The notes under the pieces were generated by a model. That model did not search any database. It had not been told where the DNA came from and saw only the letters and a list, made by a program, of their open reading frames with translations. This document shows, piece after piece, positions 41,752 to 50,127 of a stretch of DNA of 64,000 nt. Every line of letters starts with the position of its first letter. The stretch's first letter is position 1. The translations under genes and the position numbers were made by a program. Source of the stretch: Prevotella communis (GTDB lineage Bacteria > Bacteroidota > Bacteroidia > Bacteroidales > Bacteroidaceae); assembly GCF_022024115.1 (NCBI RefSeq), contig NZ_CP091792.1, positions 744,001 through 808,000 of the forward strand. The letters are read 5' to 3'.

Positions 41752-43161
41752 ATGAAGACTAAAATATTTAATATCATCTGTGCACTGATGGTTGCCTGCG
41801 GGTTTGCTGCCTGCTCAGACGATCATACAGGCAGTCTCAGCGTCGGTGGCGATTGTCTGGTGCAGAAGTTCGTGCTTAACGACCAGTACGAAGCAACCAT
41901 CGACATGGCCACCAAGCTGATCAAAGTGAAGGTGCCCGTCGATTTTACCGCTAAGAACGACATGGTTGTCACCAGCATGATTGTTTCGCCAGGAGCATCC
42001 AGCAATATCAAGCAGGGCGACCATATCAATGTGGAAGCCGACCAGACCTTGCGCATCACCAATGGCGACCTGATGATGGAATATCGCATTGCCGTGCGCA
42101 ATGACGAGGCCAAGCTCTATAACTTCTACCTTTCAGGCATCAAAGGTGCCATCAACGAAGAAGACAAAACCATCACCGTCTATGTGCTGGGCATCAGTGG
42201 CATCGACCTGAGCAATGCTTCCTTCACTGTAGATAATAGCGAGGATGCTGTCAGTTTCCCGGCCAGCGGTTCGACTGCCGATTTTAGCGATCCGAACAAT
42301 CCGTTCCAGCTCACGCTGAACGATGGTACGGCTACTAATACATATACCGTGAAGATCGTGCTGATCGATAAACCTGTAGCCATCTTCGCAGGCAACGCAG
42401 CTAATGTCGATGAACTGAAAGACGAAGAGAAGGCTGCTGCCAAATGGCTGACCAGCAATATTCAGGGCTCGGCTTATGTCTCTTGGGAACAGATTGCCAA
42501 CTTCGACGGTCTGCTGGACGAGTGTAAGTTCATCTTCTTCCATCGCCAGACAGGTGCTTATACCTCCTTCTCTGGATTTGAGGGAGGCGAGAAGAGTGCC
42601 ATGGATGCTCTGCCAAAACTGAAGGAATACTGGAAGAAGGGTGGCGCTTTCGTGCTGCAGCGCATGGGTGTTAACCTGGCAGCAGCGTTAGGTGCTATGC
42701 CACAAGACGGTTGTCCTAACAACTGTTGGGGTGGCAATGGCGAAGGTGGTCCACAGATGGGGGATGATCCCTGGACGTTGCCTGTCTTCGACAAGAACCA
42801 TGCTTTGTGGCAAGGACTTGTTGTCAACCCTGCCAATCCCGAAGCCATTTACACGCTTGATAAGGATTACACCATCTGTAACTCAGCATCTCAGTATCAC
42901 TGGGACGGCGTTTCCGACGAAGCCCTCTATCAGAAGTTCGACGAAGTGACTGGTGGTAAGGCTCGCCGCCTGACCGGACATGGCAACGAGATATCCTCTT
43001 GGGAGTTGAAGAATTACGATGGCAATTTCGGAAAGGGTGGTATCATCTGTTTCGGTGCCGGTCTGCTCGACTGGTATTCTCCCACCGACTATACCTCTGT
43101 TTACCATGAGAACATGGGCAAGATTCTGATGAATGCCTATCATTATCTCACCGGTGAATAA
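41752..43161 (+). CDS. DUF4960 surface lipoprotein, fructan-binding candidate
   Basis: From MKTKIFNIIC the protein is 469 residues, with a lipoprotein signal (CGFAAC-SDDHTGS). Two Ig-like beta domains come first (residues about 25-115 and 116-205; MEYRIAVRNDEAKLYNFYL and NTYTVKIVLIDKPVAIF at their ends). A larger alpha/beta domain follows with SAYVSWEQIANFDGLLDECKFIFFHRQ, WKKGGAFVLQRMGVN and GKGGIICFGAGLLDWY. That domain has a DUF4960 / ThuA-like glutamine-amidotransferase-fold character and no clear catalytic triad. In Bacteroides fructan loci this position encodes a levan/inulin-binding surface protein, which is the likely role. It is between susD and the GH32-like gene. Confidence 0.82.
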   Translation: MKTKIFNIICALMVACGFAACSDDHTGSLSVGGDCLVQKFVLNDQYEATIDMATKLIKVKVPVDFTAKNDMVVTSMIVSPGASSNIKQGDHINVEADQTLRITNGDLMMEYRIAVRNDEAKLYNFYLSGIKGAINEEDKTITVYVLGISGIDLSNASFTVDNSEDAVSFPASGSTADFSDPNNPFQLTLNDGTATNTYTVKIVLIDKPVAIFAGNAANVDELKDEEKAAAKWLTSNIQGSAYVSWEQIANFDGLLDECKFIFFHRQTGAYTSFSGFEGGEKSAMDALPKLKEYWKKGGAFVLQRMGVNLAAALGAMPQDGCPNNCWGGNGEGGPQMGDDPWTLPVFDKNHALWQGLVVNPANPEAIYTLDKDYTICNSASQYHWDGVSDEALYQKFDEVTGGKARRLTGHGNEISSWELKNYDGNFGKGGIICFGAGLLDWYSPTDYTSVYHENMGKILMNAYHYLTGE

Positions 43162-43195
43162 TCAATAACTGTCTAACCTTATATAATAGAACAAT

Positions 43196-44815
43196 ATGAA
43201 CACTAAAAGCATAAAAAAATTGTCCCACACAATGACAGTGATGAGTTTTTGCTTGGCGGCCATTGCACTCTTTTCCTGCTCTGACGACAAGATTATAGGC
43301 GATCCCGGCAAGGACTGGAATAGCAGCGAAGAGCGTTATTCGCCTGTTGACGAAGATGCTTTTTTGACCTACTTTAAGCCCGCACTTGGACGCGTAGGCG
43401 ACCCCATGCCGTTCTACGACCAGAAGGCAGGCAACTTCAAGGTGCTCTATCTGCAAGACTATGATGACAATGCCAAGTATTGTTTCCACCCCTATTGGGG
43501 CGTTCAGACCACCGATGGATGTAACTATCAGTCGATTGGCGAGGTGCTGGCAGTAGGTAGCAACGACTATCAGCAGGATGCTGCGCTTGGCACTGGCTGC
43601 TGTTATTATAACGAGAGTGAAGGTCTGTACTATATTTACTACACTGGCGAGAACGCCGACTGTAAGGATCGCCAGGTGGTAATGCGTGCCACATCACCCG
43701 ACTTCAAGACCTGGACGCGCGACAATCTTTGGCAGCTCCATGGTTCCGACTATGGCTATTCTGGCTGGGACTTCCGCGACCCACAGATCTTCGTGGCCGA
43801 CGACGGTCTCTATCACATGGTCATCTCTACCAAACCTTCCTACGGTGGCGATCCCAAGTTCGCCGACTTCAAGTCTGCCGATATGAAGAACTGGGAGCAC
43901 GTCGGTCAGTTCAACATGGTGTGGGAGCGCATGTGCGAATGCCCCGATGTGTTTAAGATGGGCGACTGGTGGTATCTCGTGTTCAGCGAGGGACAGGCAG
44001 TCAACTGGAGCCGCAAGGTGAAGTATGTCAAGGCCAAGAGCTGGGACGAGCTGAAGACTTGCCTCAACGACCCCAAGGTGTGGCCCGACTATAAGGAAGG
44101 CGTGCTCGACAGTCGTGGTTTCTATGCCGGCAAGACGGCCTCAAACGGCACCGACCGTTATATTTGGGGATGGTGCCCATACCGTTCTGGCGCAGATATC
44201 GATGCCAAGAATGTCAATGTGGGTGCTGGCGGCGAGCCAAACTGGGGTGGTGCGCTGGTTTGCCACAAGATTATCCAGCACGAAGACGGTACCATCTCAC
44301 TCGGCGAGGTGCCTGCCATGGCAGCCAAGTACAACAAGCAGCAGGCGCTTCAGGTGGTGGCTAGCAATGGTTACGCCAATAGTCAGCTCACTGGCGAAGG
44401 CGCCTATGTGATGTTCGGCCGACTGGGCACCTGCAACCACATCAGCATGACGGTGAAGACCGAAGGCAATGCCGACAGATTCGGCATCTCGCTGGTTCGC
44501 AGTGTCGATGCCAAGAAGTACTATACGCTGATGGTAAACCCCGAGGCCGGTGGCGAAAAGCGCAAGGTGAACTTCGAGCAGGAGGGCGAGGAAGGCAAGG
44601 GCTTCATCGAGGCAATCGATGGCTACGAGGTTCCACGTCCTGAGGATAATACCTATCAGATTGATATCTACACCGACAACTCCGTTTGTGTGATGTACAT
44701 CAACGACAACGTCTGCTACACCAACCGCATCTATGGCATCCAGAAAAACTGCTGGAGCATCAACAACTATGGTGGTAACATCACCATTAGCGACTTGAAG
44801 ATCAGTCAGCAGTAA
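43196..44815 (+). CDS. Divergent GH32-like surface lipoprotein (candidate endo-fructanase)
   Basis: The 539-residue lipoprotein (AAIALFSC, Cys28) has a five-bladed propeller of clan GH-J. The usual WMNDPNG is missing; in its place is GRVGDPMPFYD, whose D69 is the probable nucleophile. The other two catalytic signatures are kept: DFRDPQIF (D195) and ECPDVF (E248 as acid/base). A C-terminal sandwich (about residues 390-539; YVMFGRLGTCNHISMTVKT, YTDNSVCVMYINDNVCYTN) resembles DUF4975. The extra Cys pair near 135-136 is unusual. Surface location and position in the locus suggest an endo-acting levanase or inulinase supplying the SusC/D importer; loss of activity with retained binding is the alternative. 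Confidence 0.82.
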   Translation: MNTKSIKKLSHTMTVMSFCLAAIALFSCSDDKIIGDPGKDWNSSEERYSPVDEDAFLTYFKPALGRVGDPMPFYDQKAGNFKVLYLQDYDDNAKYCFHPYWGVQTTDGCNYQSIGEVLAVGSNDYQQDAALGTGCCYYNESEGLYYIYYTGENADCKDRQVVMRATSPDFKTWTRDNLWQLHGSDYGYSGWDFRDPQIFVADDGLYHMVISTKPSYGGDPKFADFKSADMKNWEHVGQFNMVWERMCECPDVFKMGDWWYLVFSEGQAVNWSRKVKYVKAKSWDELKTCLNDPKVWPDYKEGVLDSRGFYAGKTASNGTDRYIWGWCPYRSGADIDAKNVNVGAGGEPNWGGALVCHKIIQHEDGTISLGEVPAMAAKYNKQQALQVVASNGYANSQLTGEGAYVMFGRLGTCNHISMTVKTEGNADRFGISLVRSVDAKKYYTLMVNPEAGGEKRKVNFEQEGEEGKGFIEAIDGYEVPRPEDNTYQIDIYTDNSVCVMYINDNVCYTNRIYGIQKNCWSINNYGGNITISDLKISQQ

Positions 44816-44837
44816 GAGATTATTTGCGACAAATAAG

Positions 44838-44888
44838 AAAAAACGTTCAAGGTGGCGTAAAAATGTTACCCTGAACGTTTTTTTTTTA
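44838..44888 (+). terminator. Terminator of the fructan susCD operon
   Basis: Arms AAAACGTTCA-AGGT and ACCC-TGAACGTTTT close a loop and are followed by a run of more than eight T. The arms contain ACGTTCA, so similarity to the operator motif may be chance. Confidence 0.85.
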
Positions 44889-44931
44889 TTCTATGAAACA
44901 TTATTGATAGTACTTATTGTAATTTGATACT

Positions 44932-44939
44932 AATTTTGC
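44932..44939 (+). promoter_or_regulatory. Promoter of the 305-residue secreted protein
   Basis: TAATTTTG on the plus strand, 41 bases before the start codon. Confidence 0.6.
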
Positions 44940-44979
44940 AGCAACCAAAAACAATATTAACTCTAAAACAACAACGCTT

Positions 44980-45897
44980 ATGAAAAAAGTATTTTTACTC
45001 GCAATGCTCTTCGCAGCAACAGTTTGTAACGCACAGGTAGTTCTCTGGGACGGAACGGACAAGGAAGTCGGTTCGGACGGTGGTTTCTGGAACCGTGCAG
45101 ATCCTACTGTAGTAGAAGAAGATGGCAACAAGATAATGAAGTTCACGCTGAAGGCTAACCCTGGTGGCTGGAACGACGAGCACCACAACGCAGCACTGCC
45201 TGTTGGCGATGTAGACTTCAAGGCACTGCGCCGTTTGACCATGCGCCTGAAAATGACTGATGCACACAATGTACTGGTACAGCTTGAGGGTAAGGATGGT
45301 GCCTATAATGCTGAGCGTATAGCATGGTACAATGGTGGTGACGGATGGCAGGTTATGGTTTATGAGTTCGCTGCCGGTCCTGACAACGAAAAGGTTACGG
45401 ATAATGGTAATAATGTGCTGGCTATCTGGCCTTTTGAAAAGACGCCTCAAGGTGAAGGTAAAACCTTCTATGTCGATGATATCAAATTTGAGGGTACGAT
45501 GGTGAATGGCAAGGGTATTCTTGCATGTGCCGACAATTCGCTGACAGGTGAAGTCAAGGTGACTGGTGTCATTGGCAAGGGCACCTATCAGTGTACATGG
45601 GATGGCGACTGGCATCCGGAGGCTTACGACGACTATGCTCTGCTGGCTAAGAAACTGGCTTCTACAGCTACTGTTCTCGACGTCTCAGAAGCTGGCCGTT
45701 GGGACGAGGACTGGACAGCCATTCAGACTAAGTGTCCTGGCATCGTCATCCGTACCGATGCTACTGGCATTGCCAATGTAGCAAAGAGCCAAGAGCAAAC
45801 TGCCAACAGCCAGTACTTCAACCTCGCTGGTCAGCGCGTTGCTCATCCTGCTAAAGGCCTGTATATCGTCAATGGAAAGAAGGTTATTGTTAAATAG
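44980..45897 (+). CDS. Secreted beta-sandwich protein with C-terminal sorting-like tail
   Basis: The 305-residue protein has a signal peptide (LFAATVCNA-QVV). A carbohydrate-binding-like beta sandwich follows (residues about 20-170; VLWDGTDKEVGSDGGFWN, LRRLTMRLKMTDAHNVLVQL, FYVDDIKFEG), then a short alpha/beta part and the tail YFNLAGQRVAHPAKG + LYIVNGKKVIVK. The order resembles Prevotella secreted glycan-binding proteins. It has its own promoter and terminator and lies directly after the fructan operon, so it may be a fructan-induced accessory binding protein, but no direct link is seen. Confidence 0.7.
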   Translation: MKKVFLLAMLFAATVCNAQVVLWDGTDKEVGSDGGFWNRADPTVVEEDGNKIMKFTLKANPGGWNDEHHNAALPVGDVDFKALRRLTMRLKMTDAHNVLVQLEGKDGAYNAERIAWYNGGDGWQVMVYEFAAGPDNEKVTDNGNNVLAIWPFEKTPQGEGKTFYVDDIKFEGTMVNGKGILACADNSLTGEVKVTGVIGKGTYQCTWDGDWHPEAYDDYALLAKKLASTATVLDVSEAGRWDEDWTAIQTKCPGIVIRTDATGIANVAKSQEQTANSQYFNLAGQRVAHPAKGLYIVNGKKVIVK

Positions 45898-45951
45898 TTA
45901 GGATTGGTTAGTAGTTTTTTTTGATGAAAAGATTTTTAGTTAGTTAGTGTG

Positions 45952-45987
45952 CCGCCCGCGTCTATAGAGACTGCGGGCGGTTTTTTA
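45952..45987 (+). terminator. Terminator after the secreted protein
   Basis: CCGCCCGC / GCGGGCGG stem (with GTCT/AGAC extension) followed by TTTTTTA. Confidence 0.93.
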
Positions 45988-46090
45988 TTGCCAGAGCAGT
46001 TTTTAGAACACCTGGGGACACTCGACCGCCCCCTATGTACTTCTAGTATCTTCTGTAGCTGGGTCGTGCTGCGACGACTGAACTCAATCG

Positions 46091-46336
46091 TTAGAGCCAT
46101 TTCGCAAACATCGTTTTGAATTCACCCATCGAAACTGTCTCGCCACGATCTACGGCAGCTATTTCCTCCTCAATATCTGGAGTCACCTGCAATACGCCGT
46201 CCACGATATTTGCATAATCCATATCTTCAGGAATTGCCAGTACTTCAGGCTCTGCAAATGCCACAGCGGCCTCAGAGGCTTTCATGCAACTGCCGTCCTC
46301 TTCCTCAATACGTGGATATGGTTTACTCTTTTTCAT
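46091..46336 (-). CDS. Small acidic protein, antitoxin-like
   Basis: The 81-residue protein starts MKKSKPYPRIEEEDG and ends PDIEEEIAAVDRGETVSMGEFKTMFAKWL. The C-terminal block, with 'DRGETVS...F...W', resembles the end of Phd/RelB-type antitoxins and of similar small Bacteroidetes genes. No toxin gene lies next to it. A promoter-like TATTTTTG (minus, 46362-46369) precedes it by about 25 bases. It stands at the left edge of the accessory region. Antitoxin is a guess from the C-terminal pattern only; an orphan regulatory protein is equally possible. Confidence 0.55.
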   Translation of the reverse strand: MKKSKPYPRIEEEDGSCMKASEAAVAFAEPEVLAIPEDMDYANIVDGVLQVTPDIEEEIAAVDRGETVSMGEFKTMFAKWL

Positions 46337-46361
46337 GACGATTATCTTTCATATTTTCTGC

Positions 46362-46369
46362 AAAAATAC
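46362..46369 (-). promoter_or_regulatory. Promoter of the antitoxin-like gene
   Basis: TATTTTTG on the minus strand, 26 bases before the start at 46336. Confidence 0.6.
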
Positions 46370-46517
46370 GACAAAAGAATGATACTTCCAAATTTATCTT
46401 CCACAAATCTTCGATTCACATCGCACTTTTCTGATTATTGAATAGTATAGTTCGCAAATGGATGAATGCAGAGGTTTTTAGGAGTCACTTGATGTCACAG
46501 ATTGTGATTTCAAGTCT

Positions 46518-46544
46518 TTTGCGGTCGCAATTCGCGACCGCAAA
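46518..46544. repeat. Inverted repeat GCGGTCGC/GCGACCGC
   Basis: TTTGCGGTCGC-AATTC-GCGACCGCAAA, an 11-bp perfect inverted repeat. A second looser one lies just upstream (CTTGATGTCACA / TGTGATTTCAAG, about 46488-46514). The 527-base gap 46337-46863 holds these, the antitoxin-like promoter, the transposase remnant and the nuclease promoter. Confidence 0.85.
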
Positions 46545-46559
46545 GTATTCCACTCTTAT

Positions 46560-46691
46560 TTAGTAAGTAAAACATCTGATGTGATGACAGAAGACTGTGA
46601 TGGCAGGTGTCAGTCCCCTGCCATCTTTCCTGAGCTCGTAGTTAGGGATGAGAGACATCAGTTGCGAGAATACAGTATTTCCGGCATTCAT
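46560..46691 (-). pseudogene. IS4-family transposase, N-terminal remnant
   Basis: The minus-strand frame reads MNAGNTVFSQLMSLIPNYEL, a good match to my recollection of the N-terminal (DUF4372) start of IS4-family transposases in Bacteroidetes. It then runs into unrelated residues (RKDGRGLTPAIT...) and stops after 43 codons. A full transposase would have about 350-400. A promoter-like TATCTTTG (minus, about 46729-46736) still stands upstream. The rest of the element is gone, and no terminal inverted repeats were found. Confidence 0.6.
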
Positions 46692-46840
46692 ATCCTGTGC
46701 TATCTTATATATGAGACAGTACAAAGATACAAAATCAAATCGGAAAATTTTAAAATCGCTGTATCTCATTGATAATTAAGTATTTAGTTAACGTTCTAAA
46801 AAATATTACCGGACACTAGTGATTCTCCATTTATATTTTG

Positions 46841-46848
46841 TATCTTTG
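46841..46848 (+). promoter_or_regulatory. Promoter of the zinc-repeat nuclease cassette
   Basis: TATCTTTG on the plus strand. With a start about 7 bases on, the leader before the ATG at 46864 is only some 9-10 bases. Confidence 0.65.
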
Positions 46849-46863
46849 CAAAAAAGTTAGGCT

Positions 46864-48567
46864 ATGAGAAGAAAGACAAATGAACAGTTCATTAAAGATG
46901 CTAAATTAATATGGGGTAATCGCTATGATTATTCACATGTGGTATATACCAATTCCAAGAATAAAGTACTGATTAGGTGTATTGAACATGATGAACTATT
47001 TGAACAAACTCCCTTCTGCCATGTTGTTATGAAAAGAGAAGGATGCCCAAAATGCCAAGAAATTGGGAAGGAAAAAAGTCGAAAGAAAAGGGCTTTGTCA
47101 ACAGAAGAATTTATCCGTAGATCAAAAGTAAGGTTTGGTGAAAAGTTTAATTATTCATGTACAAAGTATGTCAATCAAAATACTAGTATTGAAATAATCT
47201 GTCCTATAAATGGGCATGGCAGAGTAAAGATGTCACCGCAGGCCCATTTAAATTCTGATTATGGTTGCCCAAAATGTGCTCGTGAACATTGCCAGAATAG
47301 CCGGAAAATTAGCAAAGATGAGTTTTTAATAAGGGCAAAGAACAAATATGGGAACGGCTTTGACTATTCAAAAATCGAATATGTAGGGTATGAAAAACCC
47401 ATCATCATTTATTGCAATGAGCATGGATATTTCCAAACCACACCATTTTACCATTTGCTTACAGATAATGGTGGTTGTAAAGAATGCGCAAAAGAATCAG
47501 TAGCGAAAGCTATAAGAAAAATGACTACGGCCGAGTTTATAGATAAAGCTCGTGAGATACATGGGGATCTGTTCGACTACTCCTATACCAAATATGCTTC
47601 ATACAAGAAAAAACTCAAAATTAGATGTCCTAAACACGATTTTGTTTTTGAGATGCTTCCTCAAACCCATCTCAACGGAAAGGGGTGTCCAATTTGCGAT
47701 TTGGACAAACTAACAGATTACGAGAAAAGAAGAGATGTTGCATTGGCAGAGCGCAAGACTTTTAGAGAGAGACAAGCATTAAAGCGAGAGAGGAGTAATA
47801 GACTCCTTGCAGGGAAACCTGCAGGCATAGCTTATGGCGTCGAAGAGTTTTTGCGCCTAGCGCATTTAATTCACGATGATGACTTTGACTACAGATATGT
47901 AAAATCACAATACGTAAATCTTAATACACCTGTAACTTTTATTTGCAAGCGGCACAATAAAGAATTTTCTCAAACTCCAATAAAACATCTTAGAGGACAG
48001 GGATGCCCTAGATGTATTGGAAGATTACGTACAACAGAATCCTTTATTGAAGAGGCAAAAGAAGTACATGGTGACAGATACTCTTATGAGCATGTTAGAT
48101 ACAAAGATTGTGGAACAAAAGTTTCTATCACATGTAAAGAACATGGTGATTTTGATATGATTCCGGTGGAACATTTACGTGGCAAGGGATGCCCTGATTG
48201 TTCAACATCAATTTTGGAAACTCAAGTTCAGGTTTTCCTTCAAACTCATCTTGATGTAGAATTTGAAACACAAGCACAATTCCCTTGGCTCAAAACGACA
48301 AGAACAATGCCACTTGATATTTATATTCCCCAATATCATGTTGCAATAGAGTGTCAAGGTGCTCAACACTTCGCAGAAAGAGGAAGATATGAAGATTTAA
48401 AAGTTCGACAAAAGAAAGACAGACTAAAATATGATCTTTGCAAAGAACATGACATAACGGTTCTATACTATGCTAAAACGACTTATGAAGTCCCTAAAGA
48501 CTATTGGGCCAATGTGTATATAAGGTTAGATGACTTATATGAGGCCATTATGGCCTCGAAGCATTAA
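46864..48567 (+). CDS. Six-repeat DUF723-like zinc-binding protein with EDxHD-type nuclease domain
   Basis: The 567-residue protein has six copies of a ~60-residue unit, F(I/L)xxAxxxxGDxYDYSxxxY...IxCxxHGxFxxxPxxHLxGxGCPxC. They start near residues 8, 82, 153, 224, 328 and 393, each with a C-x(3-5)-H and a CxxC (e.g. C61/C64, C135/C138, C205/C208, C275/C278, C381/C384, C443/C446). A charged helix (285-318) separates units 4 and 5. The last domain (450-567) has E452, D485 (PLDIYIP), E496 and H502 (IECQGAQHF) and D519 (KKDRLK), the order of EDxHD homing and Vsr-like PD-(D/E)XK nucleases. The base composition is AT-rich compared with the flanks. The next gene starts 15 bases on. Homing endonuclease or defence nuclease are both possible. 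Confidence 0.75.
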   Translation: MRRKTNEQFIKDAKLIWGNRYDYSHVVYTNSKNKVLIRCIEHDELFEQTPFCHVVMKREGCPKCQEIGKEKSRKKRALSTEEFIRRSKVRFGEKFNYSCTKYVNQNTSIEIICPINGHGRVKMSPQAHLNSDYGCPKCAREHCQNSRKISKDEFLIRAKNKYGNGFDYSKIEYVGYEKPIIIYCNEHGYFQTTPFYHLLTDNGGCKECAKESVAKAIRKMTTAEFIDKAREIHGDLFDYSYTKYASYKKKLKIRCPKHDFVFEMLPQTHLNGKGCPICDLDKLTDYEKRRDVALAERKTFRERQALKRERSNRLLAGKPAGIAYGVEEFLRLAHLIHDDDFDYRYVKSQYVNLNTPVTFICKRHNKEFSQTPIKHLRGQGCPRCIGRLRTTESFIEEAKEVHGDRYSYEHVRYKDCGTKVSITCKEHGDFDMIPVEHLRGKGCPDCSTSILETQVQVFLQTHLDVEFETQAQFPWLKTTRTMPLDIYIPQYHVAIECQGAQHFAERGRYEDLKVRQKKDRLKYDLCKEHDITVLYYAKTTYEVPKDYWANVYIRLDDLYEAIMASKH

Positions 48568-48582
48568 AACATTATTATTTTT

Positions 48583-49791
48583 ATGAAACAGTATTTAGAA
48601 TTACTGGACAGAGTTCTTGGCAATTCCAAAACTCTTAGTAAAATTGAGTTTGAAAAAGAGTACAAAGGAAATCCAATTCAAATTATCCTTAGTGCTCCAC
48701 TTGTCTTCAATGACTCAATGAGCCTATATAGAGGTAGGCTTGCTGATGATGTTGGGAAAAAAGAAGATTTGTCAAGCCCTGCAACGTTTTCTTATGTTCC
48801 CCTTGTGTTGAACAAAGATGGACTGCCAAAAATGGGAAGGGCTAACTATAAGGGGCAGTCTATCTTCTATGCATCTGAGCAAATGAAGACTAATTTCAAG
48901 GAGATTAGTAAAGACAGTAATATAGGCGATGAGGCATATATGGCGAAATGGAAACTCAAGCCTAATTCAAATCTTTGTTTGTATCGTACAATACCTGCAT
49001 GGGGAATTAATACAGATAATGAGCCTAATAGCATCTTCACGATAACAGAACCTAATATCGTTAATAGCGAATTAGGAGTTTATTTGAAACGTTTAGGCTA
49101 TATAATGATGTCAACTGAAGAGATTGGAAAGTATCTAGGCTCTTCGTATATTGCGAATTGTATTTATTCTGCTAATGGTTTTGCCAAAGATTCAGCTGGA
49201 AACAAATATGAAATTCATTATGATGGTATTATTTACCCCAGTGTTGCCTCTGGTGGAACGGAAGAGGTAAATATCGCACTAAAACCAGAATTCGTAGACA
49301 AGAACCTTGAACTTGAATGTGTAATCAAAGGACGCTTAGCTCCAGATATGCGGTCTGTGAAATATGAAAAAATTGGAATCAATGAAAATGGAAAAATCGT
49401 ATGGTATACATCTTTTATAGACGAGGATTCTATTATGAATATTGTTACTCAATATTATGGCTCTGATGGAAATAATGTTGATGTATCAAAAGGAAAGATT
49501 CTTGATGCTGACAATAATGTCGTTTCAGAGTTGATACCATTGGTTCATGCTTTAAAATTTCATCGTGATGAAGTGTTTAATGCTTTGGCGCAATTTATAC
49601 AGACAGAAGTTAAGGAGAACCAAACGGTAACGAAAACATCTTTGGAAAAGAGTGTGAATCTAGGCCTCATTCGAGAATTTAATGGTTGGAAGTTACTTAG
49701 TGGCGGAAAGAGTACACCACTAAGTAAAGTCATGTATTCTTTCACATTGAAGAACCAGTTAAGAGAAATTATAACTGACGAAGTGAGATAA
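48583..49791 (+). CDS. Unknown protein with possible RES-like N-terminal region
   Basis: The 402-residue protein is not recognised with certainty. Residues 47-110 show SLYRGRLADD, then MGRANYKGQSIFYASEQMKTNFKEI. This resembles the RES domain pattern (an Arg early, then GR-x-N-x-x-G-x-x-(I/L)-Y-x-A ... E), with R50/R52, R86, Y97 and E107 as possible equivalents. RES proteins are NAD+-degrading toxins. The middle (about 185-290) is beta-rich, with YDGIIYPSVASGGTEEVNIALKPEF, and the C-terminal 80 residues look helical and positively charged. There is no signal peptide. It is 15 bases after the nuclease gene and shares its AT-rich composition, so the two form one cassette. The RES call is tentative. 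Confidence 0.5.
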   Translation: MKQYLELLDRVLGNSKTLSKIEFEKEYKGNPIQIILSAPLVFNDSMSLYRGRLADDVGKKEDLSSPATFSYVPLVLNKDGLPKMGRANYKGQSIFYASEQMKTNFKEISKDSNIGDEAYMAKWKLKPNSNLCLYRTIPAWGINTDNEPNSIFTITEPNIVNSELGVYLKRLGYIMMSTEEIGKYLGSSYIANCIYSANGFAKDSAGNKYEIHYDGIIYPSVASGGTEEVNIALKPEFVDKNLELECVIKGRLAPDMRSVKYEKIGINENGKIVWYTSFIDEDSIMNIVTQYYGSDGNNVDVSKGKILDADNNVVSELIPLVHALKFHRDEVFNALAQFIQTEVKENQTVTKTSLEKSVNLGLIREFNGWKLLSGGKSTPLSKVMYSFTLKNQLREIITDEVR

Positions 49792-50004
49792 ATTGTTTGC
49801 AATTGACGATGCCAGATCTAGGAACACCTGGTGTCCGCTGCTGCTCCGACATACCTTAATTATTCTCAAAAACAGCCACAAAATTACTCATAAAACCTCA
49901 GAATTTATCAGAAATGACTAATTTTGCAACATTGTTTAAGTAAAAAGGTCTTGGTAGTTTAGAGCCCCTTGATAAGGGGCGGCTATAATGCAGGGATTAA
50001 GAGT

Positions 50005-50127
50005 ATGAAGAAAGTAATGTTTTTGCTGGCAGTAGGAGTGATGTGCCGCAGTTCGCGACTGGCTGTTCAGACAAAGCAAATAGACCTTGGCAAATCCAAA
50101 CCGACAGATGAAAAGATTATATATTGA
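50005..50127 (+). pseudogene. Truncated signal-peptide ORF, 40 residues
   Basis: ATG at 50005 gives MKKVMFLLAVGVMCRSSRLA and 20 further residues before TGA. The start looks like a secreted protein, but the body is only a fusion into the start of the next gene, with which it overlaps by 20 bases. It is probably the 5' remnant of a lost exported gene; a leader peptide is the other option. Upstream, 49792-50004 holds a short hairpin (GCCCCTT-GAT-AAGGGGC, 49964-49980) and no gene. Confidence 0.4.

Noticed and set aside
44838..44888. ACGTTCA-containing hairpin considered as a third fructan operator
   Set aside because: The stem-loop followed by a long T run right after the last gene of the operon is fully explained as a terminator.
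46581..46772. 63-codon plus-strand frame in the gap before the nuclease
   Set aside because: It is antisense to the transposase remnant and has no promoter or recognisable content.
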